From positions 1,798,001 to 1,862,000 of the forward strand of contig NZ_CP196822.1 of assembly GCF_051912485.1 (NCBI RefSeq): a DNA stretch of 64,000 nucleotides. Direction: 5' to 3'. The first letter of the stretch is position 1, and each line of letters starts with the position of its first letter. This stretch comes from Nitrobacter sp051912485 (lineage in GTDB: Bacteria; Pseudomonadota; Alphaproteobacteria; Rhizobiales; Xanthobacteraceae). The notes below the pieces were generated by a model that worked only from the letters and a program-made list of their open reading frames with translations, was not told the DNA's origin and searched no databases. The translations under genes and the position numbers were made by a program. Below are positions 8,955-16,122 of this stretch, piece after piece.

Positions 8955-9176
8955 TCACTCACTCGGCGGCGGGAGCGAGAGGCAGGGATTTCGGCCGCTG
9001 TAAGTTTCTAGCAGCCGCTTGGCGCGAACCACGGTGTCCTCACGCGATCGAAGTGCCTCAAGCTCGCGTTCAAGCTTCTCGAATAGAGGAGCGTGTACGG
9101 GTCCATCCAACTCGATCAGATACGCCAACAGGGCAAGCCCGCGCTCAAGGCGCTCGATCGTGATGGGTTCGCTCAT
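8955..9176 (-). CDS. Small hypothetical protein of the element
   Basis: The 73-residue product (MSEPITIERLERGLALLAYL) is mostly helical, with charged heptad-like spacing (KLERELEALRSREDTVVRAK). No family is recognised. It overlaps the upstream gene by 4 bases (ATGA), so the two are translationally coupled, and a strong terminator follows its stop. Confidence 0.6.
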   Translation of the reverse strand: MSEPITIERLERGLALLAYLIELDGPVHAPLFEKLERELEALRSREDTVVRAKRLLETYSGRNPCLSLPPPSE

Positions 9177-9724
9177 CGTTGTCCTCCATGTTTTGCCGTA
9201 CCGCGTCGCTGTGCCCTGTGCATCGCCTCCAGCTCGCTCCAGTCGTCGTGGTCGGGCTCGCTGGCGGCGGCTTCAACCAGCGCCGCGTTATATGCGGCGC
9301 GGAATTCCGGCGTCGTCGGATCCTTTGGCAACTGCACACGCGCGCATCGGTCCACGCGAAACCACACGCGCCCGTTGCGATCACGCTCGGCATATCTCGG
9401 CAGGGGCTTGGCGCGAGTGCCGACGAACAGTGGGGCCTGTGGGTTCGATGCTGGTTGGGGCGCGGTGCTGTGAACACCGGTGCGGGCGCGAAGCTCTTCA
9501 CGTAACGAAGCAAACCAGACGAAGAGGGCAAACCCTACTTCAACGCGTCGGATTGTAACTTCGCCATCATTAATTTTTCCTCTTTTTAAGTCTAAACGAC
9601 GCTCGGCCGCAATTTGCCATTCGCGAAAAAGTTCGTCTAAACGACGCTCGGCCGCAATGCTGCTTCGGCGCCGCTCTTGCCATTCGCGCAAAAGTTCGTC
9701 CGCTTCTTCTTGTGATGTCGTCAT
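9173..9724 (-). CDS. Coiled-coil protein with an integrase-N-like segment
   Basis: The 183-residue product starts with a charged helix (MTTSQEEADELLREWQERRR) containing a duplicated unit AAERRLDELFREWQ / AAERRLDLKRG, created by a DNA repeat. Its second half, RYAERDRNGRVWFRVD then PTTPEFRAAYNAAL, resembles the arm-binding N-terminus of many rhizobial tyrosine recombinases (DRHG...PEFMAAYE). It may be a fusion with, or a leftover of, an older integrase. It is coupled to the small gene downstream. Function unknown. Confidence 0.55.
   Translation of the reverse strand: MTTSQEEADELLREWQERRRSSIAAERRLDELFREWQIAAERRLDLKRGKINDGEVTIRRVEVGFALFVWFASLREELRARTGVHSTAPQPASNPQAPLFVGTRAKPLPRYAERDRNGRVWFRVDRCARVQLPKDPTTPEFRAAYNAALVEAAASEPDHDDWSELEAMHRAQRRGTAKHGGQR
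9590..9700. repeat. Internal direct repeats within a coding sequence
   Basis: A 24-bp unit at 9590-9613 recurs exactly at 9635-9658. A second 24-bp unit at 9614-9637 recurs at 9677-9700 with one mismatch. Together they duplicate the AAERRLDELF..REWQ heptads of the overlapping protein, so slippage or unequal crossover could change the coiled-coil length. Confidence 0.8.
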
Positions 9725-9759
9725 TGGTTGGTTCTCGCTGGCTGATCAAGCCGTAGCCC

Positions 9760-10074
9760 GTGACAGACGGACAGCCGGGGGTTGATCACGTGCGAGAACA
9801 CGTCGAACGCTTTTGGGCTTACGCCTTGGACAGCGCGTTCGCCCCCGGCCTCGTGGCCTATGATGTATACGGTGTCTCGTGGGCGATCAAACCCACCAAC
9901 ATCCTGGCGCGATTCGGAAGAATTGTAAAATTAAGACGTCCAACAAAAGCTCCCCTATCGGTGGGCATCAGCGATCCTGTAAACAGACTGCCAGATTCAA
10001 CAGCCTCGCTGTTGATCGGCGACGACCGCATCGAGACAAGCAGCTCGGCAAATTCGCGGCCGGAGCTCGGTTAA
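9760..10074 (+). CDS. Doubtful hypothetical protein
   Basis: A 104-residue frame (MTDGQPGVDHVREHVERFWA). The first 50 residues look plausible as a folded protein; the rest is less so. No family is recognised. It has no close neighbour on its strand and could be spurious. Confidence 0.25.
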   Translation: MTDGQPGVDHVREHVERFWAYALDSAFAPGLVAYDVYGVSWAIKPTNILARFGRIVKLRRPTKAPLSVGISDPVNRLPDSTASLLIGDDRIETSSSANSRPELG

Positions 10075-10156
10075 CCGCCAAGCTATTGGGGCTGGCGACG
10101 GACAGGCACCAGCCGCAGCGATTGGACTCCGGCGTCCCGTCTCTTAGATTTTAGCG

Positions 10157-10504
10157 ATGATCAACAGCCATCCTGTTCGCAAGCTCGGCTATCAGCCCTT
10201 CCGAAGAATCCCATTTGCTCACCTTCGCGACGTTGAGGCCGACGCGCTGCTGTCGGTCGAGCGTGATCTGAGAGACGCCCCTACGCCGATCTCAGGAGGA
10301 ATGCGGAAAGCACTGGCGAAGGAATTGGGCCACCAGAACGCGCTTAGATCGACATACCGCCGACGCTATCGGGAGCCCGATCTGTGGCGGGCCTACGGCC
10401 TCCTGCTGTGCACCTGCCCGCGCTGCCGGCATGTGATCTATCTCGACGAAGCGGGAGATGAAGACGCCGTGACATGCGATCGGTGCAAGAGGCCGTATGG
10501 CTGA
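10157..10504 (+). CDS. Hypothetical protein with C-terminal zinc ribbon
   Basis: The 115-residue product ends with CTCPRCRHVIYLDE and VTCDRCKRPYG, a CxxC...CxxC pair that should bind zinc. The N-terminal part (MINSHPVRKLGYQPFRRIPF) is basic and unassigned. Its stop overlaps the next gene's ATG, so the two are coupled. A role in nucleic-acid binding or as an early phage regulator is possible but not shown. Confidence 0.65.
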   Translation: MINSHPVRKLGYQPFRRIPFAHLRDVEADALLSVERDLRDAPTPISGGMRKALAKELGHQNALRSTYRRRYREPDLWRAYGLLLCTCPRCRHVIYLDEAGDEDAVTCDRCKRPYG

Positions 10505-10916
10505 CTGGTCCCGCCGCTTCGACGAGGCGATCAAGATGCCCGACGGTAAGACGCTGTGCACCCTGAAGGACGCCGCGGAATATGTGCTGGCACTACCGAA
10601 GAAGGAACAGGACATGCCGGCATGGCAGCTGGCGGCCCGGGAACTGAAGAACGCCGCCGAGCTAGACCCGGCATGGCGATGGTTCGCGCGGTCAGCCATG
10701 ATGCACGCGCTGCTCGGGCCGGACGACCCGCCTATCGGCAATCAGAGGGGAAGTCTTTCCGCAAGCCGGCGAGGGACACAAAAATTAAAAGCCGCGCCAC
10801 CCCGAAGGATGACGCGGCCATGGCCGTTCTGTTGCCAGGTGGACCTACCCCGAACAGTTACGCCGCGAGGCGCACGTCGTTCAATGCAACGTTATCGTTT
10901 GCATTTAGGTTTTTGA
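10497..10916 (+). CDS. Small Bradyrhizobiaceae-type hypothetical protein
   Basis: The first 80 residues (MADWSRRFDEAIKMPDGKTL ... AAEYVLALPKKEQDMPAWQLA) match a small family I recognise from many Bradyrhizobium and related prophage-like regions, function unknown. Residues beyond about 80 are basic and low-complexity, and a run of four G near 10747 may mark a frameshift that changed the tail. An inverted repeat at 10791-10818 (GCCGCG...CGCGGC) lies inside this tail, which suggests the true end may be earlier. Confidence 0.55.
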   Translation: MADWSRRFDEAIKMPDGKTLCTLKDAAEYVLALPKKEQDMPAWQLAARELKNAAELDPAWRWFARSAMMHALLGPDDPPIGNQRGSLSASRRGTQKLKAAPPRRMTRPWPFCCQVDLPRTVTPRGARRSMQRYRLHLGF

Positions 10917-11160
10917 CCCGATAACGGCGGTATCATGCCGGGAACAATTCAGAGCTTCTTTGCGACCATCGATCCTAGTTCGCCCCCGCCTCAGCAGCTT
11001 AGGGATTTGGCCTTTCGGCAAAATCGATCTCACCGAAATGAGACCTTTAAGCTCAAGCTGCTGAGGTGGAGGCGCCGGGTACTGCCCCCGGGTCTGCCCG
11101 CAGTCCGCTCTAAGTTTCAGCGCCATCGTCTTTCGACACGAAATCGGTACACGCTATCGG
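10917..11160. other. Non-coding-looking stretch with a GC hairpin
   Basis: Apart from a poor 80-residue frame (10935-11177) I see no gene. A compact hairpin CCGGGTACTGCCCCCGG lies near 11075-11091, after GAGGTGGAGG. It could be a structured RNA or terminator element. I cannot assign it. Confidence 0.3.
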
Positions 11161-11265
11161 TGTCGAAAGCGATCTAAAACGCAAAAAAGCCCCTCCCCGG
11201 CGGAAGACCGCTCCGAGGCCATCCGCCGCCTAATCGAACTCGGGCTGAAGCCGAAGGTGAAATGA
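11161..11265 (+). pseudogene. Remnant of a small DNA-binding-like protein
   Basis: The frame ends AEDRSEAIRRLIELGLKPKV-K with stop at 11263-11265. RSEAIRRLIELGLK is typical of the ribbon-helix-helix-like small proteins of rhizobial prophages. No ATG or good ribosome site lies upstream in frame, so the 5' part seems lost. It overlaps the next start codon (ATGA). Confidence 0.4.
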
Positions 11266-11345
11266 CTGGTCGCAATCTCGTCTCCCGCGAGGCCAGCCGC
11301 CCTGTGAAACAAGCTCTCGACTTCACTTCGAAGAAGAAGGCATGA
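11262..11345 (+). CDS. Tiny basic protein (27 aa)
   Basis: ATG at 11262 overlaps the preceding TGA. The product MTGRNLVSREASRPVKQALD then FTSKKKA is short and basic. Overlap with the gene before and close packing with the genes after suggest a real coupled mini-gene, but with 27 residues this is weak evidence. Confidence 0.35.
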   Translation: MTGRNLVSREASRPVKQALDFTSKKKA

Positions 11346-11380
11346 TCCTTCAATCATCCTCTTGAGCGGCGGCCAGGCAC

Positions 11381-11476
11381 ATGACAGCTATTCACATCTT
11401 TGCCTTTGTGCCGTTCATCGTGTTCGCGTCCGTTGCTGGCATCGTATTGTGGAATCGCCGGAGCGGTCGCCAATGA
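11381..11476 (+). CDS. Tiny single-pass membrane protein (31 aa)
   Basis: MTAIHIFAFVPFIVFASVAG then IVLWNRRSGRQ is one hydrophobic helix with a positive C-terminal tail. Its TGA overlaps the ATG of the next gene (ATGA at 11473-11476), a good sign of real coupled translation. Small membrane proteins of this type occur in phage lysis or membrane-stress modules; no family assigned. Confidence 0.5.
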   Translation: MTAIHIFAFVPFIVFASVAGIVLWNRRSGRQ

Positions 11477-11649
11477 CCGGACCCGAATCAAGGCTGCTGC
11501 TCGTTGGCGCGCGCGTGATCTGGCACGCTGACACCAAGGACGCCGGCACAGTCACAGAAAGGGATTGGGCGGGCGTCACGGTCAGATGGGACAACCGTGC
11601 GCAGCAAACGATCCTCCACAACGATATGGCGATGGTGACCAAGGCTTAG
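11473..11649 (+). CDS. Small hypothetical protein (58 aa)
   Basis: Starting at ATG 11473 (MTGPESRLLLVGARVIWHAD), the product looks like a small beta-barrel: ARVIWHADTKDAGTVTERDW then GVTVRWDNRAQQTILHNDM. This KOW/SH3-like pattern is seen in short phage proteins. It is coupled by ATGA to the tiny membrane protein. Function unknown. Confidence 0.55.
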   Translation: MTGPESRLLLVGARVIWHADTKDAGTVTERDWAGVTVRWDNRAQQTILHNDMAMVTKA

Positions 11650-11680
11650 GGCTCGCCAGAAAACGCCATCGGAGGGACTC

Positions 11681-11854
11681 ATGCTGAGCAAGTCGGAAGA
11701 GTACAGAGAGAACGCCCGCAACTGCGGTGAGCTCGCGGCCGAGGCGAAGGATTTGCCTTCGAAGAACCGCTACAAACGCATGCAGGATGCATGGCTAGCG
11801 CTCGCGGAGGAGCAGGACTGGCTCGATGGGAAAGTGCCGGCAGCGGATAAATAG
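11681..11854 (+). CDS. Small helical protein (57 aa)
   Basis: The product begins MLSKSEEYRENARNCGELAA and continues DAWLALAEEQDWLDGK. It belongs to a small, very common rhizobial type (MLSKxxxYRxxAxxC...W..LAEE) with no known function. A purine-rich GGAGG lies just upstream of the ATG. A strong bidirectional terminator follows the stop immediately. Confidence 0.7.
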   Translation: MLSKSEEYRENARNCGELAAEAKDLPSKNRYKRMQDAWLALAEEQDWLDGKVPAADK

Positions 11855-11855
11855 A

Positions 11856-11877
11856 AAACCCCGCCGGAGCGGGGTTT
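11856..11877. terminator. Bidirectional rho-independent terminator
   Basis: AAACCCCGC and GCGGGGTTT form a perfect 9-bp stem with a CGGA loop, with A and T tracts on both sides. It serves the rightward small gene and the leftward STAS/HATPase pair. Confidence 0.85.
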
Positions 11878-11881
11878 GGAA

Positions 11882-12169
11882 TCACGCTTCCACAAAACTC
11901 TCGCGCTCTAATCTGGCACGAATCATCTCGTTTATTTGCCGCGTCGAATCTATCACGCGCAGTCGCCGTTTGATCTCAGCAAAGGTCGTTGTTTTCAGCA
12001 ACGGGACGATGGCTGAATTCACAAACGATGAGGTCGCGGTAGTGATGCCGTCGAAGGACACCACAACGCGTGCTTCCTTGCTAAAACCGAGCTCCAGATA
12101 GGGAAACACCGCCACGCCTTGGTCGGCTGTGTTGGCCCCGGAAACGAGGTCACGAACATGAATTACCAT
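11882..12169 (-). CDS. STAS-like domain protein (DUF4325 type)
   Basis: The 95-residue product has the shape of the STAS-like DUF4325 family: VVVSFDGITTATSSFVNSAI is the family's core strand-helix with its conserved TxSF, and a helical C-terminus follows. It starts 7 bases inside the end of the upstream HATPase gene, so translation is coupled. In known partner-switching systems a STAS protein binds or is phosphorylated by a HATPase-fold kinase. Here that is an inference from pairing. The phosphorylatable Ser/Thr is plausible (Thr-Ser run) but not proven. Confidence 0.75.
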   Translation of the reverse strand: MVIHVRDLVSGANTADQGVAVFPYLELGFSKEARVVVSFDGITTATSSFVNSAIVPLLKTTTFAEIKRRLRVIDSTRQINEMIRARLERESFVEA

Positions 12170-13059
12170 TCTAGATCCTCCCTTTCCTCAGGTAAGCACT
12201 CGATACGGTCGGTCCGTAAATGAATGTCTATCGTGGTCCCGGGGCAAAAACCCACCTTTTGAAGGATATAGGGCCGAATCTGTGAATTTTCATCCCTACG
12301 GAAACGGACAATGCCATGCAGGGAATAAATAGTCACGTCCCCCCCATTGGTTCCAATAACCGTCCTTAGAAGGTAGTCCAGCCCAATCCCAGCATTTCCT
12401 GGCGTCGATTTGGTCGTAAATCCCTCTTGGACCGCCCGCACAATAGCCGGCCCATCTTCGATGTTCGGCTCAATCTCGCGCACTTTCTCAGGTATACCCA
12501 ATCCAAAATCCGACAGCGAAATATTGATCCTGTTCTCTGCGGGATAGTGCTGAACGAATATGCTTCCGATCTCGAGCCTAGTGTGATCTTTGATATTGTT
12601 AAACAATTCAGATAGGCACGTCTTTATTGTGTAGAGGGACGCTTCTGTAAGGTTCAATTTGCTCGCTAGCCACGGGACAAGAGTAAACTCGAGCCAGTCA
12701 TGTGACTCGCTATGAGCAATTCGCATCAAGGGCTTAGTGGTCGATCTTGGCGATGCCTCTGGTCTTATTTTTTGACCGCAATGCTGCTCAAAAAACAGCG
12801 AATCATCCAAATAGCGGAGAGCGGGCGAATCCCCGTCGGCATTGATCAGCCGAACTTTCGCACCTCGCTCGTGAATCCACCAAAAGAGGTTGCTCAGAAA
12901 AACCACCCCCGCAGGGCGGATGAAGTTTAAGCTTTTGAAATCGAATACCAATTCCGGCGGCAGTCCGTTTGGACACCTCTCCGCGATGTCCTCCGCCACC
13001 CTTGAAAGGGTAACCCCTTTAAATTGACGGGGAACTAAAATTATAACGGGTTCTTCCAC
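12163..13059 (-). CDS. STAS-HATPase protein, anti-sigma-kinase-like
   Basis: The 298-residue protein starts at GTG 13059. Residues 30-100 form a STAS-like segment (PELVFDFKSLNFIRPAGVVF). Residues about 135-285 form a GHKL ATPase domain: N box LSELFNNIKDHTR, G1 box DFGLGIPEKV, and G2 region TTKSTPGNAGIGLDYLL. No histidine-kinase dimerisation domain or transmembrane segment is present. Base composition is visibly lower in GC than its neighbours. Together with the DUF4325 gene it forms a two-gene cassette placed between phage-type genes, which suggests cargo. The target is unknown; defence, stress switching or phage-host regulation are all possible. Confidence 0.8.
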   Translation of the reverse strand: MEEPVIILVPRQFKGVTLSRVAEDIAERCPNGLPPELVFDFKSLNFIRPAGVVFLSNLFWWIHERGAKVRLINADGDSPALRYLDDSLFFEQHCGQKIRPEASPRSTTKPLMRIAHSESHDWLEFTLVPWLASKLNLTEASLYTIKTCLSELFNNIKDHTRLEIGSIFVQHYPAENRINISLSDFGLGIPEKVREIEPNIEDGPAIVRAVQEGFTTKSTPGNAGIGLDYLLRTVIGTNGGDVTIYSLHGIVRFRRDENSQIRPYILQKVGFCPGTTIDIHLRTDRIECLPEEREDLEW

Positions 13060-13522
13060 CTTGAATTACGGTCCTTTGAGCATCGCGCTCACGGACTAGC
13101 CGACTTTTCTTTGCCAAGTCGAGTCCGGTGGTGAACCCCTCCCCAACCCGCGCATTACCAGCCCGAACGGTCCCTGGTCGGTGTCGTTCGATACTCCTGA
13201 CAGGGCCCGCCTCGTCGCCCGGGGCGGGATTTTTTTGATGGAACACCTTCCCGTCACACGCATTAATAAGTCGGAACGGGAAGCAGCCACAACCGCATTG
13301 ATTCCCGAACCCGATTAGGCTCGCTGCGCTCGTTCCGGCGGGCCTATTTGGTGTGACCCGCCCGCCCTGCTTCGGCTGTCCTGCCGGGGAACGTAATGGC
13401 CGCGCTGCGCGGGCGTTACAGCTGGTCCGCTCCACATCTTTCACGCGCCCGTGAGCGGCGGCGTTAGGAACAGTCACACCCCGGTGAGGTTGTTATTCCC
13501 TAAACAGGCATGGAGCCCCAGC
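13060..13522. other. Intergenic stretch upstream of the STAS/HATPase pair
   Basis: The only long frame (minus, 13019-13477) is rich in Arg, Gly and Pro and overlaps the HATPase start, so I reject it. The stretch contains GC-rich inverted segments around 13196-13232 (GGGCCCGCC...GGGGCGGG). It presumably carries the leftward promoter for the HATPase gene. Confidence 0.35.
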
Positions 13523-13702
13523 ATGGTCCCGCATGACAATCCCCCCAGCCGCGTCACCAATAGCACAATGGGCTGGGCTATCGGAGGTGCAATACTCGCG
13601 CTGCTAATCGGTCTCTCATTCTTCTACAACGGACGCGGCACGTCATCGAAATCCGGCGAGAATCCGCCGAACGCCGTAACGCAGTCTCAGCTGCAAAAAT
13701 GA
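13523..13702 (+). CDS. Small membrane protein (59 aa)
   Basis: From ATG 13523 (MVPHDNPPSRVTNSTMGWAI) the product has one hydrophobic helix, GWAIGGAILALLIGLSFFYN, and a polar tail. Upstream in-frame residues look non-coding. The N-terminus is short, so an N-in or signal-anchor orientation is likely. Similar short proteins occur widely in rhizobia without assigned function. Confidence 0.5.
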   Translation: MVPHDNPPSRVTNSTMGWAIGGAILALLIGLSFFYNGRGTSSKSGENPPNAVTQSQLQK

Positions 13703-13873
13703 ACTTCTAAGCCTTATCCCAACTGGACTACCCGCTACTCGGCGGGCTTTCTTTGGGCGCCGCCGAACAGCCGCGCTCGCTCTCATCCGCGCTCCTCAGC
13801 CTTCGCATCGTGAACTCGATCTCGTCGTTCCCCACCCCGAGGTCCAGCACAACTGTCCCCATGCCGCGGGGGC

Positions 13874-14584
13874 TTACGCCGTGATCATGCGCGAGATCGC
13901 GGTAGCGGCATACGGTTTGCCGGACTTGGTCACATGGCCCGCTGCTGCCAGCTCGGCCGCGACATCCCGCAGCGAGCGCTTCCGACAGTTCACGGTGTAG
14001 CGCGCCAACTTCTTCGCTAGCCGCACCATGGCGGGGTTGCGCTCTTCATAGCTCTTGCGGCCGCCGCACTTGCCGGTGTCGGCCTTCTTTCGATCGCGCG
14101 CGGCCTTAAGCTTCTTCACCAGACGCTTCTTCTCAAGCTCGGCGAACGTCGCCGCTACTTGACGCATCGCTACCTTGAACTCGTCATCGGTATTCGTCAG
14201 CTCGATGTCGCCGGCGGCGGACCAGCATGAGACCTGCCGGGCGATCAGCGCCACGATGCCCAGCTCCTGCACCAGCACCTTGCGGGCGAACCGGCTAGCG
14301 TCCTCTACGATAACCGTACGGGTGCCGTTTGCCTCAAGGGCGTCCAACATCGCCGAGAAGCCGGGACGCGATGCAATGTCGTCCTCGCCCGATACAGCGT
14401 CGTCGCAGAACGTGCCGATGATGGTGAAGCCGTGATGCTTGGCGAATCGGTCGATAGCGGCGAGCTGGCGCTTCCGGGAATCCTTGTCCTCGCCGACATT
14501 GGTCGCGCTGGAGGTGCGGAGATAGGCGAAAGCCTTGACTAAGCCTTTGCGCGACATGGAGCTAAAGCCTGTTTTCTGTATCAT
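13874..14584 (-). CDS. Serine site-specific recombinase (resolvase family)
   Basis: The product has up to 236 residues; starts at 14584 or at 14557 (MSRKGLVKAFAYLRTSSATN) are both possible. The resolvase catalytic domain is clear: AYLRTSS with the nucleophile Ser, then DDAVSGEDDIASRPGFSAML, VIVEDASRFARKVLVQELGI, and the helix AATFAELEKKRLVKKLKAAR. A short C-terminal helix-turn-helix (RSLRDVAAELAAAGHVTKSG) follows. It may invert or resolve DNA within the element, separate from the tyrosine integrase. A second recombinase in such a small element is notable. Confidence 0.9.
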   Translation of the reverse strand: MIQKTGFSSMSRKGLVKAFAYLRTSSATNVGEDKDSRKRQLAAIDRFAKHHGFTIIGTFCDDAVSGEDDIASRPGFSAMLDALEANGTRTVIVEDASRFARKVLVQELGIVALIARQVSCWSAAGDIELTNTDDEFKVAMRQVAATFAELEKKRLVKKLKAARDRKKADTGKCGGRKSYEERNPAMVRLAKKLARYTVNCRKRSLRDVAAELAAAGHVTKSGKPYAATAISRMITA

Positions 14585-14642
14585 TTACTCAGGTAAATGT
14601 AACAGAGCAGCACCAAAATGCAAACCGGCAGGGCTGCCCCGG

Positions 14643-14891
14643 TTATCGCCCTGCCCGCGCTGCGGGCGGCACGAAATCTGCCGGCAGCGTGCCACCGTAG
14701 TCGCGGCCAAGCTGCGTGAAGATCAGGGCCAGGGCCTGATCCGGATCTCCGGAGATGCGCGGCTTGTAATCCTCATCGCTGCACGGCTGTCCGATATCCC
14801 GAAAGTGGTGCCCCGGTCTCAGGCGCCGATCGCTGTCTCTGTCGTCGCTGGGGTAGCGCTTGCGCTTCGCCTTGATGGTGCGGCCGGTCAT
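14643..14891 (-). CDS. Hypothetical protein (82 aa)
   Basis: The charged product MTGRTIKAKRKRYPSDDRDS ... PDQALALIFTQLGRDYGGTL has no recognised domain. It directly follows the 15266-14892 gene with no gap, so it is the last gene of a leftward run of four tightly packed small genes. Confidence 0.5.
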   Translation of the reverse strand: MTGRTIKAKRKRYPSDDRDSDRRLRPGHHFRDIGQPCSDEDYKPRISGDPDQALALIFTQLGRDYGGTLPADFVPPAARAGR

Positions 14892-15266
14892 CTAGCGCTC
14901 CTCGCATTCTGGAACGCCGTCATCGTTGGCCCAGAAGTAATCCTCTGCCAGCTTCGCCACTGCCCGCTGAGTTTCCGAACCATCGCGAGGCAGGCAGCCG
15001 ATGATGAGGAGCTTCTCTCCGGTAGCCTGCGCCTCGGCATGGCATCGATACATGAAGGCCTTCTCCTCCTCGATGATCTCGCCCTCAGCGCTGATGCCTC
15101 GCAGCCATTCGTGAATACCAGCATTTGCGAACAACGGGACGCCTGGCGGCAGAAACCCATAACCAATCACCACCTGCATCACTCCAGGCCCGCCACCGAA
15201 TTCGCTAGAGTTCATCTTCTTCTCCAGTACCTGCAGCCGGCGGGCCATCTCGTTGTTACTGGTCAT
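14892..15266 (-). CDS. Hypothetical phage-type protein (124 aa)
   Basis: The product begins MTSNNEMARRLQVLEKKMNS, a short coiled coil, followed by a compact mixed domain (VIGYGFLPPGVPLFANAG, EKLLIIGCLPRDGS). No family is recognised. It starts within the end of the DUF5681-type gene (4-base overlap), showing coupled translation. Confidence 0.6.
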   Translation of the reverse strand: MTSNNEMARRLQVLEKKMNSSEFGGGPGVMQVVIGYGFLPPGVPLFANAGIHEWLRGISAEGEIIEEEKAFMYRCHAEAQATGEKLLIIGCLPRDGSETQRAVAKLAEDYFWANDDGVPECEER

Positions 15267-15697
15267 GATTGATACTTCTCTTCGAGTGCTGCGATCTTGT
15301 GCGCCAAGTCCCGGGTTATGACGCCTTCGCGCGTCTTCTCAATGATGGTGGAAGCAGCCGCCGCTTCGTCGAGGGTGAGAACACCTGAAGCAACCGCTGC
15401 AGCAATGTCCGCGAATGCTGCGACCACGTCGTCGACGGTGGCGATCGGGCGCAGCGTGAATCTCACCCGCGCCTTTCTGGTTGGCTCGATCCTGTCGGCG
15501 ATCAGTTTTTGCGATGCCCTGCAGCCGCGCGCAGCCTGTCGGATGATCATCGAGACAAAGGCCGCTCGATCTTCATCGGTCATGTTTTCGAGGAACAGCG
15601 TGGTCTTGTGCTTGGCGCCCTTCGGCTTGCCGGGGTTGCCGGGCTTGAAGGGGCGCCCTCGCGTTTTCGCCGCGTTATTTGCGCGGGGATCGGTCAC
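15263..15697 (-). CDS. DUF5681-type phage protein
   Basis: The N-terminus RGRPFKPGNPGKPKGAKHKT is the hallmark of the DUF5681 family found beside terminase and packaging genes in rhizobial prophages. The rest (144 residues in total) is helical. Here no terminase gene is adjacent, so the packaging module may have been lost. The gene overlaps both neighbours by 4 bases. Confidence 0.75.
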   Translation of the reverse strand: MTDPRANNAAKTRGRPFKPGNPGKPKGAKHKTTLFLENMTDEDRAAFVSMIIRQAARGCRASQKLIADRIEPTRKARVRFTLRPIATVDDVVAAFADIAAAVASGVLTLDEAAAASTIIEKTREGVITRDLAHKIAALEEKYQS

Positions 15698-15963
15698 GGC
15701 GCCCGCCGCTGCTCCAGAGCAGCGATGCGATCTTCCAGCGACTTGATCTGGGCATCACGATCGGAAGCGCGCCACCTCATCTCGATCAGGGCGAGGTAAT
15801 AATTCCGATCGGCAGCGGAGAAGGCGCCCATCTCGGCAGCCTTCAGAACGTTGGATGTGGCGAGTTGGGCGTCGCGCCCGTTCCTGATGCCGTCAAGGTC
15901 GATCCGCACATGGATGACGACGGCTTTCCGGGCCGCTGCCTTTTTGGGTTTCTTCGTCGTCAC
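15694..15963 (-). CDS. Small coiled-coil protein (89 aa)
   Basis: The product has a basic N-terminus (MTTKKPKKAAARKAVVIHVR) and a C-terminal coiled coil (DAQIKSLEDRIAALEQRRAP). It is the first gene of the leftward four-gene run and overlaps the DUF5681-type gene by 4 bases. No family is recognised. Confidence 0.6.
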   Translation of the reverse strand: MTTKKPKKAAARKAVVIHVRIDLDGIRNGRDAQLATSNVLKAAEMGAFSAADRNYYLALIEMRWRASDRDAQIKSLEDRIAALEQRRAP

Positions 15964-16122
15964 GTCGTCAGCTCCATCTGTTGGGCGACGCTGGCCAGGA
16001 ATCAGAGCGAGCGACCTCGCGAAAGGCCGCCCGCTATTCGTCTCTTCGCTGGCGTCAGGTTCCGGGCGCGAAAACGGTACCGCCGGCCGATCGCGGGTAC
16101 CGATCGTCGGCGGTCACGGCTT

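Noticed and set aside
13019..13477. 152-residue minus frame upstream of the HATPase gene
   Set aside because: It overlaps the HATPase start, has no ribosome site, and has biased composition.
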